DNA from: Capniomyces stellatus
Lineage: Eukaryota; Kickxellomycota; Harpellomycetes; Harpellales; Legeriomycetaceae
Direction of reading: 5' to 3'
DNA length: 41,090 bases
Assembly (NCBI GenBank): GCA_001661515.1
Contig: LUVW01000003.1
Span: 690,943 to 732,032, forward strand
The translations under genes and the position numbers were made by a program. The notes under the pieces are model-generated. The model was not told the origin of the DNA and searched no databases. It was given only the letters and a program-made list of their open reading frames with translations. Positions 1 through 11,600 of this stretch are shown one piece after another; position 1 is the first letter of the stretch; each line of letters opens with the position of its first letter.

Positions 1-27
1 TGGGGGGGGGGGGGGTGGGAGGGGTTA
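1..27. repeat. G homopolymer at left contig edge
   Basis: A run of 14 G (2-15) followed by short G blocks. It mirrors the 18-C run at the right edge, so both ends begin with G when read inward from 5'. Most simply this is where assembly stopped at G/C homopolymers. No telomere-type repeat is present. Confidence 0.8.
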
Positions 28-792
28 TTTTTCGTATTTTGCCATTTCGTCAATTGCATTTCATGTACTGTTTTACTTTTGGACCTGAGTGAAATTGTAC
101 GACTGAATTTAGGAATAAATATATGTTGTTATTATGGTTATGTACGCACTTTACCAACTAGGTAATTGAACGCAACAGCTGTTTGCGCCAAATAATGTAA
201 CGATGACCTGCTCTTTAGAAATAATAGCTAGTGATTTTAGATTCTAATTAGGTTTTCACCCAAATTTTCTTTTTTGTGATTTAGCCTATTCACTTCAGGA
301 GTGTTATTATTCGTTTGTACAAACTACTGAGCAGTTAGATTCCCCATCATTTATCAACCAAGTTTTATTATTCCGTATTTGGAAAAATTAACCATCTTCG
401 CTTTAAAATTCGTCAACAGTTATACATGTTTAAAGTGACTTTTTCCCCCATTACTTGTTCATTAATAACCATCATGAGACAAAGTGAGGGGAAGAAAACA
501 ACAGTATATCAATGAGAGGGGGGTTTTTTTTTACTCGCAGTGCTACACTAAACTGAAATCTGACGCCGATTGACCATAAATTGGAATTCAATTCTGAAAT
601 AAATAATCCCGATGTTAAACTGTAACTGGTTTTAGCAACTAGCTTGATTAGATTTTATAAATAGGAATCAAGTATTTTTAACAAAAATAAAGTAATCTAG
701 AAATGGTTGTGTGTAGACGTTTTGTTGTTTAACGTCGTTAAGGTCTAATATGTTGAAATAAAGAAAAATCTATGCTGAAAACGAGGGTTTGG
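28..792. other. Intergenic, no gene seen
   Basis: A+T-rich sequence downstream of the minus-strand gene that ends at 793. No open frame of useful length, RNA gene or clear repeat is visible apart from short T and G runs near 518-532. Confidence 0.6.
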
Positions 793-1188
793 TTAAGACT
801 TTACAACGAGAGCGGTGATTATTATTGCTGTGTCAACTGCGCCTAGTATCTGGAAGAATCTTATATCTCGCTTTAGCAAGCTCTTTTCTGAGCTAACCGA
901 GCCACCAGCTTCAGGTTCCTTTTGAAGCTCGTTGCTAATTTTTGACTTTTTCGTGTAGTTGTAGCTTAAATACAAAACTATAAGCGCAACTGCAAAATTA
1001 AGACCAAGAAGGCCCCAGAAGATATTCGATATCAGCCTTTGGTCTTTGCTTTTAAACGCAAATACCAGCAACATTACGGAAATCAATACCATGAATAGAT
1101 ACCCCAAGTACACGTAGTTTCGATATGCTGAGATTGCGTTCAGTTCAGCGGAGTCATCTATAGCATCTGCAGTTCGTTTACTCGACAT
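793..1188 (-). CDS. Small three-helix membrane protein, unrecognised
   Basis: A single-exon frame of 131 residues from ATG at 1188 to TAA at 793. Residues 1-20 are polar. Hydrophobic segments lie at about 21-45, 51-78 and 109-131, so three membrane helices are likely, with a Lys/Ser/Glu-rich loop (about 79-108) between the second and third. The protein ends directly after the third helix with Lys-Ser. There is no cleavable signal peptide, no cysteine pair and no motif that I recognise. The composition and even codon use suggest a real gene rather than a chance frame, but I cannot name a family. An ER, vacuolar or other endomembrane location is inference only. A missed upstream exon is possible, because the spacer upstream is 1.5 kb long. 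Confidence 0.6.
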   Translation of the reverse strand: MSSKRTADAIDDSAELNAISAYRNYVYLGYLFMVLISVMLLVFAFKSKDQRLISNIFWGLLGLNFAVALIVLYLSYNYTKKSKISNELQKEPEAGGSVSSEKSLLKRDIRFFQILGAVDTAIIITALVVKS

Positions 1189-2686
1189 TTCGTAAGTTTG
1201 AAGTGTGCTGAATTTCGTTTAACGTAGGGTTTGTAGCTCGGTACTATTAATGTGGTATATACCTGGAGGGTTTCTGATATTTACAATTATTTTGAATAAT
1301 TTAAGGTTCAGTATAAGAAATGAAGAGGTACGGAGTATTGATTATATATTGACTAATGTGAAGGCAAAATAGACAGACACTTGGAGCGTAAAGTAGGCCA
1401 AGTTGGGTTATTTTTGATAATTGACAAGACTAGTTTCTTGGATGCTAGTCGAAAAAAAAAATGCTTTTTCACTTTCTAGTTTATTACTATTGCTTAAATT
1501 CGATATCTGTGTTTCAAAAAAGTATGTTGGTGCTTATTATGCCATTTATCTAAACCAAAACCAGAAACCCTGCTTGTTTATGCCATACACTAGTGTTATT
1601 ATGTGATGTGCAAACTCTTTATATTGAGTAGGGGGATTTGGATACTAGTTGGATCAATAAAAGTGCTTTGCTGTATTAAACCGAATAGGTATGGTATTTA
1701 GAATATACATTATTGTAGGCTGGTGATGTTATTCTGCCAACAAAAAATAAACAAAGGTTTATGCAGAACTTGGGTCAAACCAAATTGAATAAATTAACAT
1801 ACTGAGTATAAATTTTGTTGCTATTAATGCACTTTGCGCTCGTAAATGCCGATCATTTTCAAGCAATTGTAAGCTAATGGTAATTTACTTGGTTTTGATT
1901 CAAGCTTGATTCAGCTAACTTAATCATTTCATTTAAGACCGAGAATATCACACTGCTTGATGTGGGTATTGTACTAACTCAAAAGCACAAAGTCACGGTG
2001 CAGAAAGAAGGACTATCGAAAGATAAAAGTGACTATATCTTCAGTTAAAAGGTTCTTGGTGACAGCACCATATATGTTTAATTAATGGTCAATCAGGCCC
2101 ATGACTAGACAAAAATCAACACTTTTATTTAGCTTAACCTATTCCATCTATTTTCAAAGCCACATGCCAAAAAAAAGTAACAAAAGCGTTAAAATTGCGC
2201 CTTTATCCGATAAGTGGCAAGCGAAAGCAGTTAAAATTAACCAATGGATTAAAGGATTGGATTAATCAGAAGTGAATAAAATAATTTTACAGCTATATTA
2301 TTGGCCAATATGTAAAATAGTTTGGATTCAGTAGTAAATCATATACCCGAATGCTGACTGATTGAGAAAAATAAAAGCGAATTGATCATTTAACAATTTT
2401 GTTTTTTTATTGAAATTCATTTAACAATTTTGGTCCCAAGGAAATGATAGAGAAAACAAAGAAAACAAAGAAAATAAAGAAAAGTAAAGAAAATAAAGAA
2501 AAGTAATGAAAAGTAAAGAAAAGGAAAAAAGAAAAAAAATGAAAATAAAGAAAAGGAAAGGAAAATGTTTTCCCACTTTTAATCACAAAGACCAAAGTCC
2601 AGACAAACTGACTTAACAAACTTACAATAGACATCGTTTCCCTAGATAGCGAGTAAATTAGACTAGGAAAAACGTTATTTTATAGA
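1189..2686. other. Intergenic spacer between divergent genes
   Basis: About 1.5 kb between the minus-strand membrane protein and the plus-strand gene at 2687, so it should hold both promoters. A 61-codon frame at 1421-1606 has no coding character. A copy of the dispersed T-run plus TTTATTGAAAT motif lies at 2406-2416, followed by a purine tract. Confidence 0.6.
2441..2571 (+). repeat. Homopurine-like GAAAA/AAAGAAA tract
   Basis: About 130 bases made almost only of A and G on the plus strand, built from irregular units such as AAAGAAAATAAAG. It ends about 115 bases before the ATG of the next gene. A similar purine leader lies just before the Ras-GEF start at 34382, so it may be a promoter or leader feature. 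That role is inference. Confidence 0.7.
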
Positions 2687-4012
2687 ATGAGTTATAGACT
2701 AGCAAGGAACAGCAAAGCGATATCAGAGCCATTGTGTGGCATGTTTCGAGTAATTGGAACAGATTCAATTAATTTAAAAGCACCTTTTGAGCAACAGAGT
2801 CACTTGAAAGGTGTGTTTGGGGGCGATGTTGGGACCAATAGTATGTTTATGAAAGGTAAGCCTATCAGCGCAACAAAGTACAGAGCATCAAATCGATTGG
2901 AACCAACAATAATAAATAAACAGGTCCCGGGGTTGAAGGGGGCGCGCTTCAAAAGCACAGTGAGCGGAAATGTCAAGAATTATGAAGATTTGTATGGCAA
3001 TGACAAGGAATTTGAGCAGTTTTTAAAAGATAACATGAAGGTCAGTTTTGAGGACAATTACAAGAAATTAAATGTTGCACCAAATTATAAAGCGCTAACG
3101 AGTTTGACACTGGGAAACGCAAGTGTGATTAAGCCTGCGTTTGTTAATGATGCGGTTCCCAAAGAAAATTCGACAATCGAGGAAGATAACCAAGTGATAG
3201 ACTTGGAGGGGCAGGTCGAATCGGATGCATTTGAGTTAGGCGCAGACACTGAAATGGATGAGTCAGGAGACATTGAGGAAGTGAATTTGAAAAGGGAGGT
3301 TGAGATGGAGGCGGAGGCAACAGAGTTTAAAGAGGATTTGATTGCGAGTCTGTTTTACCTGTGGGAGAATAGGACGATTTTTTCTACTTTGGAAAATCAG
3401 AGCGGCAATAAGGATCAAGACGCGAGCAGTGTTATCGAGAGACTGATTGATAATTTTATTAATTTTGAAGAGCTAAAGGAGCTGGAAAAGGATATAAAAC
3501 TCAAGGTTGAAGAGATCCGCAAAAGCAAGATGGTTGGAGGTGGCTTGAATGGAGTGGGTGGGGTAGGTAAGAGTAAGCAAGAAATCAAGTACGATTTGGG
3601 GTACAAATTCTACTTGAGGGACCTAAAGATGAAAAAGGGGTTGCTGGATACAATAATGGAGAAAAACAAGAGCGAAGGTGATATCGTTATTACTAAAAAA
3701 ATGCAAAGACAGATTGATGAAGACGAAATGGAACAGAAAGTGGGTAAAGTTCTGTCCAATAGAAACAAAAAAATAGTTGAAAACTTGGACGTAATCGCGG
3801 CAGATATTGAAAAGAGTCTGTTGGCTACGTTTACCAAGAGCATCAAGTTTGACAGCGAAGCCTTTGAAAAGTTAGTAGAAATGAGCAATGAGGCTACGAA
3901 AAACGGGAAAGAGATGGATTATAGCGGCCTTGATAACAACACTGCAAAAGAGTTGATTACTTATAAAATGATTGAATTTTTAAAAAAGTACCCAGTGAAC
4001 GAAGATAAATAG
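2687..4012 (+). CDS. Probable mitochondrial acidic protein, unrecognised
   Basis: A 441-residue single-exon frame (ATG 2687, TAG 4010-4012). The first 90 residues are rich in Arg, Lys, Ser and Asn with few acidic residues, and contain the motif RFKST near residue 88, which resembles a matrix processing site; this suggests mitochondrial import. After it the protein turns acidic: residues about 160-215 are rich in Glu and Asp. A helical, charged C-terminal half follows, broken by a short Gly/Val loop (GGGLNGVGGVGKS, about 284-296). The C-terminal 70 residues look like a compact helical region. I see no catalytic motif. Comparable fungal proteins include mitoribosomal or gene-expression factors with poor conservation, but I cannot assign it to one. 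The coding strand is markedly purine-rich, like the next gene. The start is supported by the presequence-like N terminus. Confidence 0.7.
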   Translation: MSYRLARNSKAISEPLCGMFRVIGTDSINLKAPFEQQSHLKGVFGGDVGTNSMFMKGKPISATKYRASNRLEPTIINKQVPGLKGARFKSTVSGNVKNYEDLYGNDKEFEQFLKDNMKVSFEDNYKKLNVAPNYKALTSLTLGNASVIKPAFVNDAVPKENSTIEEDNQVIDLEGQVESDAFELGADTEMDESGDIEEVNLKREVEMEAEATEFKEDLIASLFYLWENRTIFSTLENQSGNKDQDASSVIERLIDNFINFEELKELEKDIKLKVEEIRKSKMVGGGLNGVGGVGKSKQEIKYDLGYKFYLRDLKMKKGLLDTIMEKNKSEGDIVITKKMQRQIDEDEMEQKVGKVLSNRNKKIVENLDVIAADIEKSLLATFTKSIKFDSEAFEKLVEMSNEATKNGKEMDYSGLDNNTAKELITYKMIEFLKKYPVNEDK

Positions 4013-5632
4013 GGTCTGGTAAGGGGGAGGGGGATGCTGGATCCCAGGTGCCATAGGCACTATTTTGTAAATAATCAAATGCAGCGAACACGGGAAGAAT
4101 ACTGGCTAAAAAGAAAAGTACAAGAAGAACGATAGTAGAATATAATTTGATAGTTTTGCTGTGTTTGACTAGTTTGGCGTAGATTTCTAGCTTACTTTAA
4201 TATTTAATATTGCAACCATGTTAATTACGATAATATCAACCATTACAAACATTCGAGTTTCAATTCAAGTGATTGCTTGCAATTGGGCACTTATTTGTCT
4301 ATCCAAGTTAGTTCTATTGAAGCTGGGTGTGATATTTCACTTTGTGGATTCCTTGAGGGCTATTATCTTTTTTCAGCCAGCCAAGTAAGGTTCGCCACTT
4401 TAGATAATGTCATTAGTTGGCTAAGGATAAACTAGGCTGTAAATTTTATAGTGGTTGGTTTCTTTAAAGAATTTGACACGATTTACAATGGTCAACGTGG
4501 ACGATTACAATTAAAAGCAATATAAGCCCTTGGCATGAAAAATAAGCATTTGGATAAATTGTTGTTGCAAAATAAAAATAAAAGCTAGGAATGGTTCAAT
4601 GAAATGTAGGCGATAAAGGATGCCAATAGTAAATTGTAAAACCGGTAGATCAAAATGCAAACGTACCAGGTGTAGCAACATTAAATAAATGAAAAGACGA
4701 ATTGTAGAAAGAAACTAGAGAGTGAGAGTCGAGTTTGGTAGTGAGAAAGAAAGAGAGCAAAAAAAAAAAAAGTAACTTGGTTGTTTTTAAATAATTTGAT
4801 GATTTTAGGCATTGAATATGAATGGGTAGATAATGTTAATTGATAAAATACAAAAGTTGTTCAACTTATTCTTGAAAATATTAAGGGAACATGGCAAAGC
4901 CATAAGCAAACCAAGATCAAAACAAAAGAATGCTCTATTTTTTTTAATAAAAACTTTTTCTGGAAAGTTCTTGGCCAAACCCCATTAAAGAAAAAAAGGG
5001 CTAAAAGTTATGTAATGAAATGAGTGTAGTATTAACTGCCAATGACGATGGGTAAAAGAAAAAAGAAAAACAAATAATTTAAATTTGACCAAGCTTGAGG
5101 AACAAATTAATTAAAGCAATAAAGCTACAATTGAATAACTGAAATGCAGAACTGAAACTGAAACGGAAATAATAATAAAAATAACAGAAGAAAAAAAAGC
5201 AAACTAAATACAGGGTGTTGGAAATTATTTTTGTTTTATAATTAGAGTTTAAAAGTAATCCAGAAACAATAGTTGGTACAGATAACACAGTAAAGGCATT
5301 GGAACGAGTAGAAGGAAACAGCTGAAACTACAGCACCGACATTGACTGACTTGCGGAGTAGTAACTAGAATATTGGCTAAAATAATCAAGACATGGGATT
5401 ATATTAATTGAAATCAAACAATAGTTATTTAATTTTAAAAAGAAAAGTGTACAAATGTAAAACTGGCAATACTAAAGGGCAAAGAGTACAAGCTTGATAA
5501 GAAAAGGTAGACAGGGCTTAAAGACATGGAGATATGCTGATTGTTTGAGAATTGGTTGATTTGTAGAAGCAGAATTAAAAAAATATATAAAATAAAAAAG
5601 AGTAAATTAAAACTAAGGATTAGAGAATAATA
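4013..5632. other. Intergenic spacer, no gene seen
   Basis: About 1.6 kb of A-rich sequence between two plus-strand genes. The only frame above 60 codons (5079-5288, minus) is Phe/Tyr-rich antisense of A-rich DNA and not convincing. The terminator of the upstream gene and promoter of the 2468-residue gene must lie here, but I cannot place them. Confidence 0.6.
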
Positions 5633-8600
5633 ATGAGGGTGGCAAAGAAAAAGTTGCTAGCGTTAATATCGGTATTGGTGCTAGTAGCGATTTTGGTTGG
5701 AGGGATAATAAAATCAAGAAAATATTACAAAGTCGAACGGGATAATGAGAGAGTAGATTTATATCAAAGTACGATAAAGGATACAGTTTTTGGATTGCTT
5801 GGAATTAGCAAGCGGTTAGATAAAAGCAGCAAAGACCAGATAGCGGAAAGGGGGTATTTTAAAGGCGAGGGTAGAAGCAAAGATGCACAAAGCGATAACA
5901 AGAAAGTGGATAACAAGAAAGTGGATAATGGAAAGGGTAGTAGCGAGAATGGAGGGTTTAGCAAAAGAAAAGAAGGTCTGATGATTGAGGGGAATGATGG
6001 GTTTGCTGGGTTGTATGGAATTTGTAAAGTAGAAGAGGAAGGTGTTGAGAATGGAGTTGGGGTTGGAGTTGAGAGGGAAGAGAAAATAGATGTAAAGTCA
6101 GTGGATAAGATTATGGTGATCGAGGTGTTAGAGATGGGCGATATAAACAAAGAGAAGGAAATGGAAATGGAAAAGAAAATGGAGGAGGAAATGGAAAAGG
6201 AAATGGAAATTGATTTTGAAGAGGATGAGGAGCATAGAGAGTTTTACCTGACGATTAGGGAGCATGTGATATGTGTTGTTACGTATACATTGCTATTGAT
6301 GATATGGTTTTCAGTATTGGCAGGGGTAAACAAAAACGGGATTCAAAGAAAGACACGGACGTCGAAAGCAAAGGAGATTGCGAGAATGGATGAAAAGGTG
6401 GAGGAGGAGACAAAGAAGAAGAAAACGAGTTTTTACGAGAGTTTGGTTAACGGAAAAAGGCCAGTATTGGAGAGAAAGAAGAGTATTGAGTTTAATAGAG
6501 CAATTGATGTGATAGAATACACACCAACAAAAGTGAAAAGAAGAGGTGTAAATGGTACAGGGGAGTTGAGTATGGGGGAAGGAATGAGTTTGGAAATGGA
6601 CAAGAGTATGGGACAGGAAATGAGTTTGGAGAGTGTAACAGATTATGGGTACGAGAGTGACGATGTGTTTTTTGAGGTGGAAAGCATAAAGACAAAACGA
6701 GTTAGAGTAAACGAGAGTAAAGAAGATAAAAAAGAAGATATAAAGGAAGAAAAAGAAGATATAAAGGAAGAAAAAGATAAAGAATGGATATTTGGGATAA
6801 AAAGCAAGAGCAAGTACTGGGAAGAGATAGGAAAATCGATTTGGTTTGGAAAGGAAAGGGGCAAAATAAAGTTGGCAAAGGTAAATAGAGAGGAGAGTGG
6901 AGAGGAGAAAAGGACAGAGCAAGAAAGGAATTCGGGTAGGAAGAGAAAAAGTACAGAAAAGCAGAGCTACTATATGAGCAATAGCAATGTGAGTGGGAAC
7001 GGAAGCTATAGAAAGGAAAAAAGGATGAATAAGAAAAGAAGTATAGAGAGGAGCAAAGAAAACAGAGTGGAGATGGGGTGGCAGGTGAGCGACAAGAAGA
7101 GGCAAAGGATGATGGAGATCAAGAAAAGCGGGCCGTATTTTATAAGAAACAATGCAAGGTTGGCAGGGGCAGTGGGAATGGCGTGTGTGACGATGGAGTT
7201 TATATTGTTGGCGGTGACGATAACGATGTCGAATGTGATGGAGATGGAGATGTCACAGGCGTTGGTGGGCGGAGGAAGCAGAGTAGAGACAAAGCTGACG
7301 TTCAAAGAGTGGTTTCTGCCAGCAGCACTGTCAAAGACCATTATAGAAAGTAGCAAAAGCAAGTGGATGAAATCCGCCTCTTTTAGCGGGAAAAGTGATG
7401 TATACTGGGGCCCGTTTGTGGTGTTTGGGAAAAACAGCAGCATAGAGACTACCGATTTTCCCGGGGTGCTGAGGAGGTTTTGGGAGTACCAGGGGGTGAT
7501 GGTGATGGCATGTATATTTCTGATTATCCCCTTTAGCTGGATACTCCTGTCTAGCTACAAGAGCAAAGACGTCTTTGAAAGCGGGCTCGGTGGTGTGAGA
7601 AAGCTCAGTGTGTTTAGCAACAAGACTGAAAACAGAACCCCAGACTCGGCTAAAACAGCTGAAGGTAAAGTTGAAGATTCAGCCAACAGAACTGGAAAAG
7701 AAAGGGATGATGTCACGCCACTCAAGCGAAGAAGAGAGTCGGCAGCTGGTCTGACTGGCCAGAAAACTGGTGATAATTTAAACAATGGCATAGATCCTGG
7801 CAGAAACGGAGATGGAGGTGAAAAAGAGGAACAGAAGAAGGAAAAGGAAAAAGAAAATGAAGAAGGACCAATAAAGTACCGGATTCATTTTGGCAAGGTT
7901 TTTGGGCGGATGGAGAGAAAGGTGGGGATATACACGAGTTTGATAATAAAGATGATGTTGTGGTGGGTGTTGATAATGGTAAGCTATCAGGTAGTGTGGA
8001 TAGTCAAAGTGTCGGTTTTGGCGATATGCAATGTGGAAAATGAGCAGAACCGGGGGGTGATAAACAGGATAGTTGGGATGATAAGGGACAGTCGGAAGTT
8101 GACAATGGGGATTCCGATACTGGAGCAGCTACAGCAGCTGGTGTCGTTGGTGGTGCTGGTAGGGGTGTTGGTGTGTGGGCCAGTTGGGGTGAAGAACCAG
8201 ATTGAGTATATAACCAAGGTGTTTCCGTTGACAAGAAACGGGCAGAGGCTGGTGAAGTTTGAGTACGATTTGTTGATGAAGAAGAGCGGGCTGGTGGATT
8301 CGGAGGTTGGGGAGCTGGAGCAGCTGCTGGGGTTGGTTCAGAGCGAGTTGGGCGGGTTGTTGGAGAGGTACCGGGACTGGAGTGTAAGGTATGAGAAGGA
8401 GAGCAGCAGAATATACCCGTTGTTGTCAAATAACTCAAAGTCGATGGTGGCACTGGACAAGCTGAGGTTTAGCGACCTTGGGGCAACGAACAAAATGGCC
8501 AGAAAGTATGCAAGTATAGGCCACCGGCTGGGGTATGGGATTGGAATGGCAACAAACCTACTGTTTAGTGCAAAGAGTCTGGCAAAACAAACATCCAACA

Positions 8601-11600
8601 GCAACTATTTCTCTAGTAATGGAGTGTATGGTAGTTTGGATACAAGAAGGACCAAATCGAGGTTTAATTGCCTACCAAAACCCACTGAACCAGCAAAATT
8701 GGCAAGAAACAAGTCCCTCCATGCGGAAAACATTAGCACAGGCTATAGTAAAGGTATCAGTCAGAGCATGTATATTCAAGATAATACTGATGTTGAGGTT
8801 GATACTAATGTTGGATTTGGGAATGGGAATGGGAATGGTGGAATTGATTTTAAAGCAAGGTCGTTTGACTCGATACCAAGCATTTTAAGAGGATTGGGTA
8901 TTGAAAAGGAAAAAAATCAAGTTATAAAAGAACAATGTCGGGTTGTTGAGAAGGAAGATTTTGTTAGTGGAGAGACCGGATTGGTAAAGAGTCGAGAAAT
9001 CAACAATGATGAGATTTTCAAAACACCAAATGCGCAGATTCTTTTGACACCGCCATTATCGCCCCAAAAAGAAGATATTGACAAGGTAGAAAACATTGGC
9101 ATTATCAGCGATATTGGTGGCATTATTGGTGAAATTGGTGAAATTGGTGAAATTGATGAAATTGATGAAATTGGTGAAATTGATGAGGAGATGGGCGAAT
9201 GGAATGGGTTGTTGGGAAAAGTAGTTGATCCAGGGTCATTTTTGCAAAAGACGATATACAAAAACATCAATATATTTTCGAATTCGAATCCAAACTTGGC
9301 AAGACTAGACTATAAAGATAATAAGGATAGCAATGATGGTAAGAATAGTGAAGAAAAGGAGAAAGAAAATGAGAAAGAAAAGACAAGAGATTTGCAGTCT
9401 AGTTCAAGAGTTGGTGGTTACAAGGAAAAGAGTTGTGAGTTTGATTACCAGAAGCGAGTAAATGAGGCAAAGAGGCAGCAGAGTTTGGTGAATTTAGCGT
9501 TTGAGGGGGAAAAGTTGGAGTTGCAGAAGGAGTTTAAAAGAAAAAAGAAAAGAATGAAGAGGATTAATGGGATTTTGAAGGAGTTGGAGATTACAAGGAT
9601 GGAAATATCAAGCAGAATAAAGCAAGTTGAAGAGTCGGGAATATTGCCAATAGAAAGAAACAGAAAAGGTGGAGGGAAAAGAAAGCAGGAACAAGAACAT
9701 GAACGAGAACGAGAGCAGAATGTGGATAGGAGGGAGTGGAATTGGAATTGGTTTTGGCAGAGTACCAATAAAAGAAACTTTGTAGGATTGGTGCTTTCGA
9801 TAGTGTGGATATTCTGTTGGTTTGTTTTGGTGGTTCAGAGTGTGTGTGGATTGTTGGGTGCGATGTTTACTACTTGCAAGCCAATAGTTGAAACTGATCC
9901 GAATTTAGACTTGGGAGTGGGAGTGGGGGAAACGATACTTTCAGAGCCAAGCCAAACAATAAATTCAGTGCGAATGGCCGTTTTGGTGTCGTTGTTTCAT
10001 ATGATTGGGGTGTGCTGTTTGTCTGTTTCAACGATTTGTGGGTTGTTTCGGTTGAAGTACGGATCACGTGATCTTGTTTCTTCCTTTGCCTTGGGTGATT
10101 TGACCAACAAAATCAACAAAATCAACAAAATTGTCAATTCTGGTAGTTTGGTAACTCATCAAGATCCACGTTTAGGTTTAAACCCAACCACAAGTATTGA
10201 ATGTGAGAATAGTGTAAACCTGGATACTGACTCGCGGTTGGGTTCAGAGTTTAGAGCATTTGTAAGCCATGTAAATTCCCACGATGGTATAGAGAATGGC
10301 CACAACTCGACCAGAAATGGATCGTATTTAGAACTGTATGCGCTAATGGACAATGGCAGCGGTTTTGAGGGTAGAGACGAAATTAGTGAAGAATCAAGTG
10401 GAGATTTGGATGCAGATTTGGAGAATAGACCGCAAACAAATACGTTATTTTTCAACAAGTCGGTTACTGAATGGATCAGAAAAGTTCGATGGGAAAGTTT
10501 GTTTATGGTTGAACTGCTTGTATTTAAACCAGCCAAAAGAGCAGTGAGAAGTACAGGGCAAAAAACGCTGATTGGTGGAAATATCAGGCAAAGGTTTGTA
10601 TATTTGGAAAGTGGATCAGTTTACCAAAGAGCGAGAAAGGATAGAAAGGCGACAGGATTCAGATTGTTGAAACATGTTTTTGTGTACTTGGCTATATGCT
10701 GTGGAATTCCCATGGTTTTGCGGGTGTTCAATGTGATTTCCCACCCAAGCTACAACATGATTAATTCGTCTATAATCAATTCTAAGTTGAACCTGAAACC
10801 GCTGTTTATATTTGAACTGTTTAACCCACTTGACATCAAACCTACCAGCAATAATACTAGTAATACTGATACAAATATTGGATTTAAAGAATCTAGTCAG
10901 TTGGATTTGGATTTGGAATTTGGATTTGGATTTGGTGGTAATAGTAATAGTAATGGTAATAGTTCTTGGGTTGGACAGATTCTTGACACGTATTATTACC
11001 ACAGAAACAGAACCGAGTTTAATCATTTGAAGAGTAGTTGTAATACAAATACAAATACAAATACAAATACAAATACAAATACAAATACAAATACAAATAC
11101 AAATGCAGTGTTGGAGTCCAAAGAAAATTGGATGTTCCAAAAGGTTTCAGATTTAATCAGCCGACACCGAGTTGCAAGTTTTGTTTGCAAAAGAGCAGGA
11201 ACTGGACTACACACAATTCAGGCCAAACAACTAAGGTACTTGTCTATTGGGATTTGGTACTATTACTGTGGTGATTTGACCAAGTACAGAAGCAGAGCTG
11301 AGGAATTCTGGGCAGTTTATACCGAGTTCAAGGAAACAATTAGCACACAAACAAACGATAAAAGATCCAGTCAACAGGCCAATTGTTTGAACAGTCCATT
11401 TTACCCTGTTTATCCGGTTTTCCCACTTGAGTATGGTGATGATGATAATGACGAGAAGGTTTGCGAGTGTGTTAATATGGCAGATTTGAACAGCATAGAC
11501 AAAGACAGAAACAAAGACAAGAAAACAGGATCTACGACGTGTGGTTTTGGTTGTGGAAATATGGCTCAGTTCAATTCGGTGTTCAGTGACTGCAACTACA

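Noticed and set aside
6311..7105. 264-codon antisense frame rich in Phe, Leu and Ser
   Set aside because: Same cause: antisense of a Lys/Glu-rich coding region. Its hydrophobicity comes from complementing AAA/GAA/AAG codons.
8004..8453. 149-codon antisense frame rich in Pro, Ser and Thr
   Set aside because: It is the complement of the purine-rich coding strand of the GPHR-like gene; A/G-rich codons give few stops on the other strand. No motif and no splice context.
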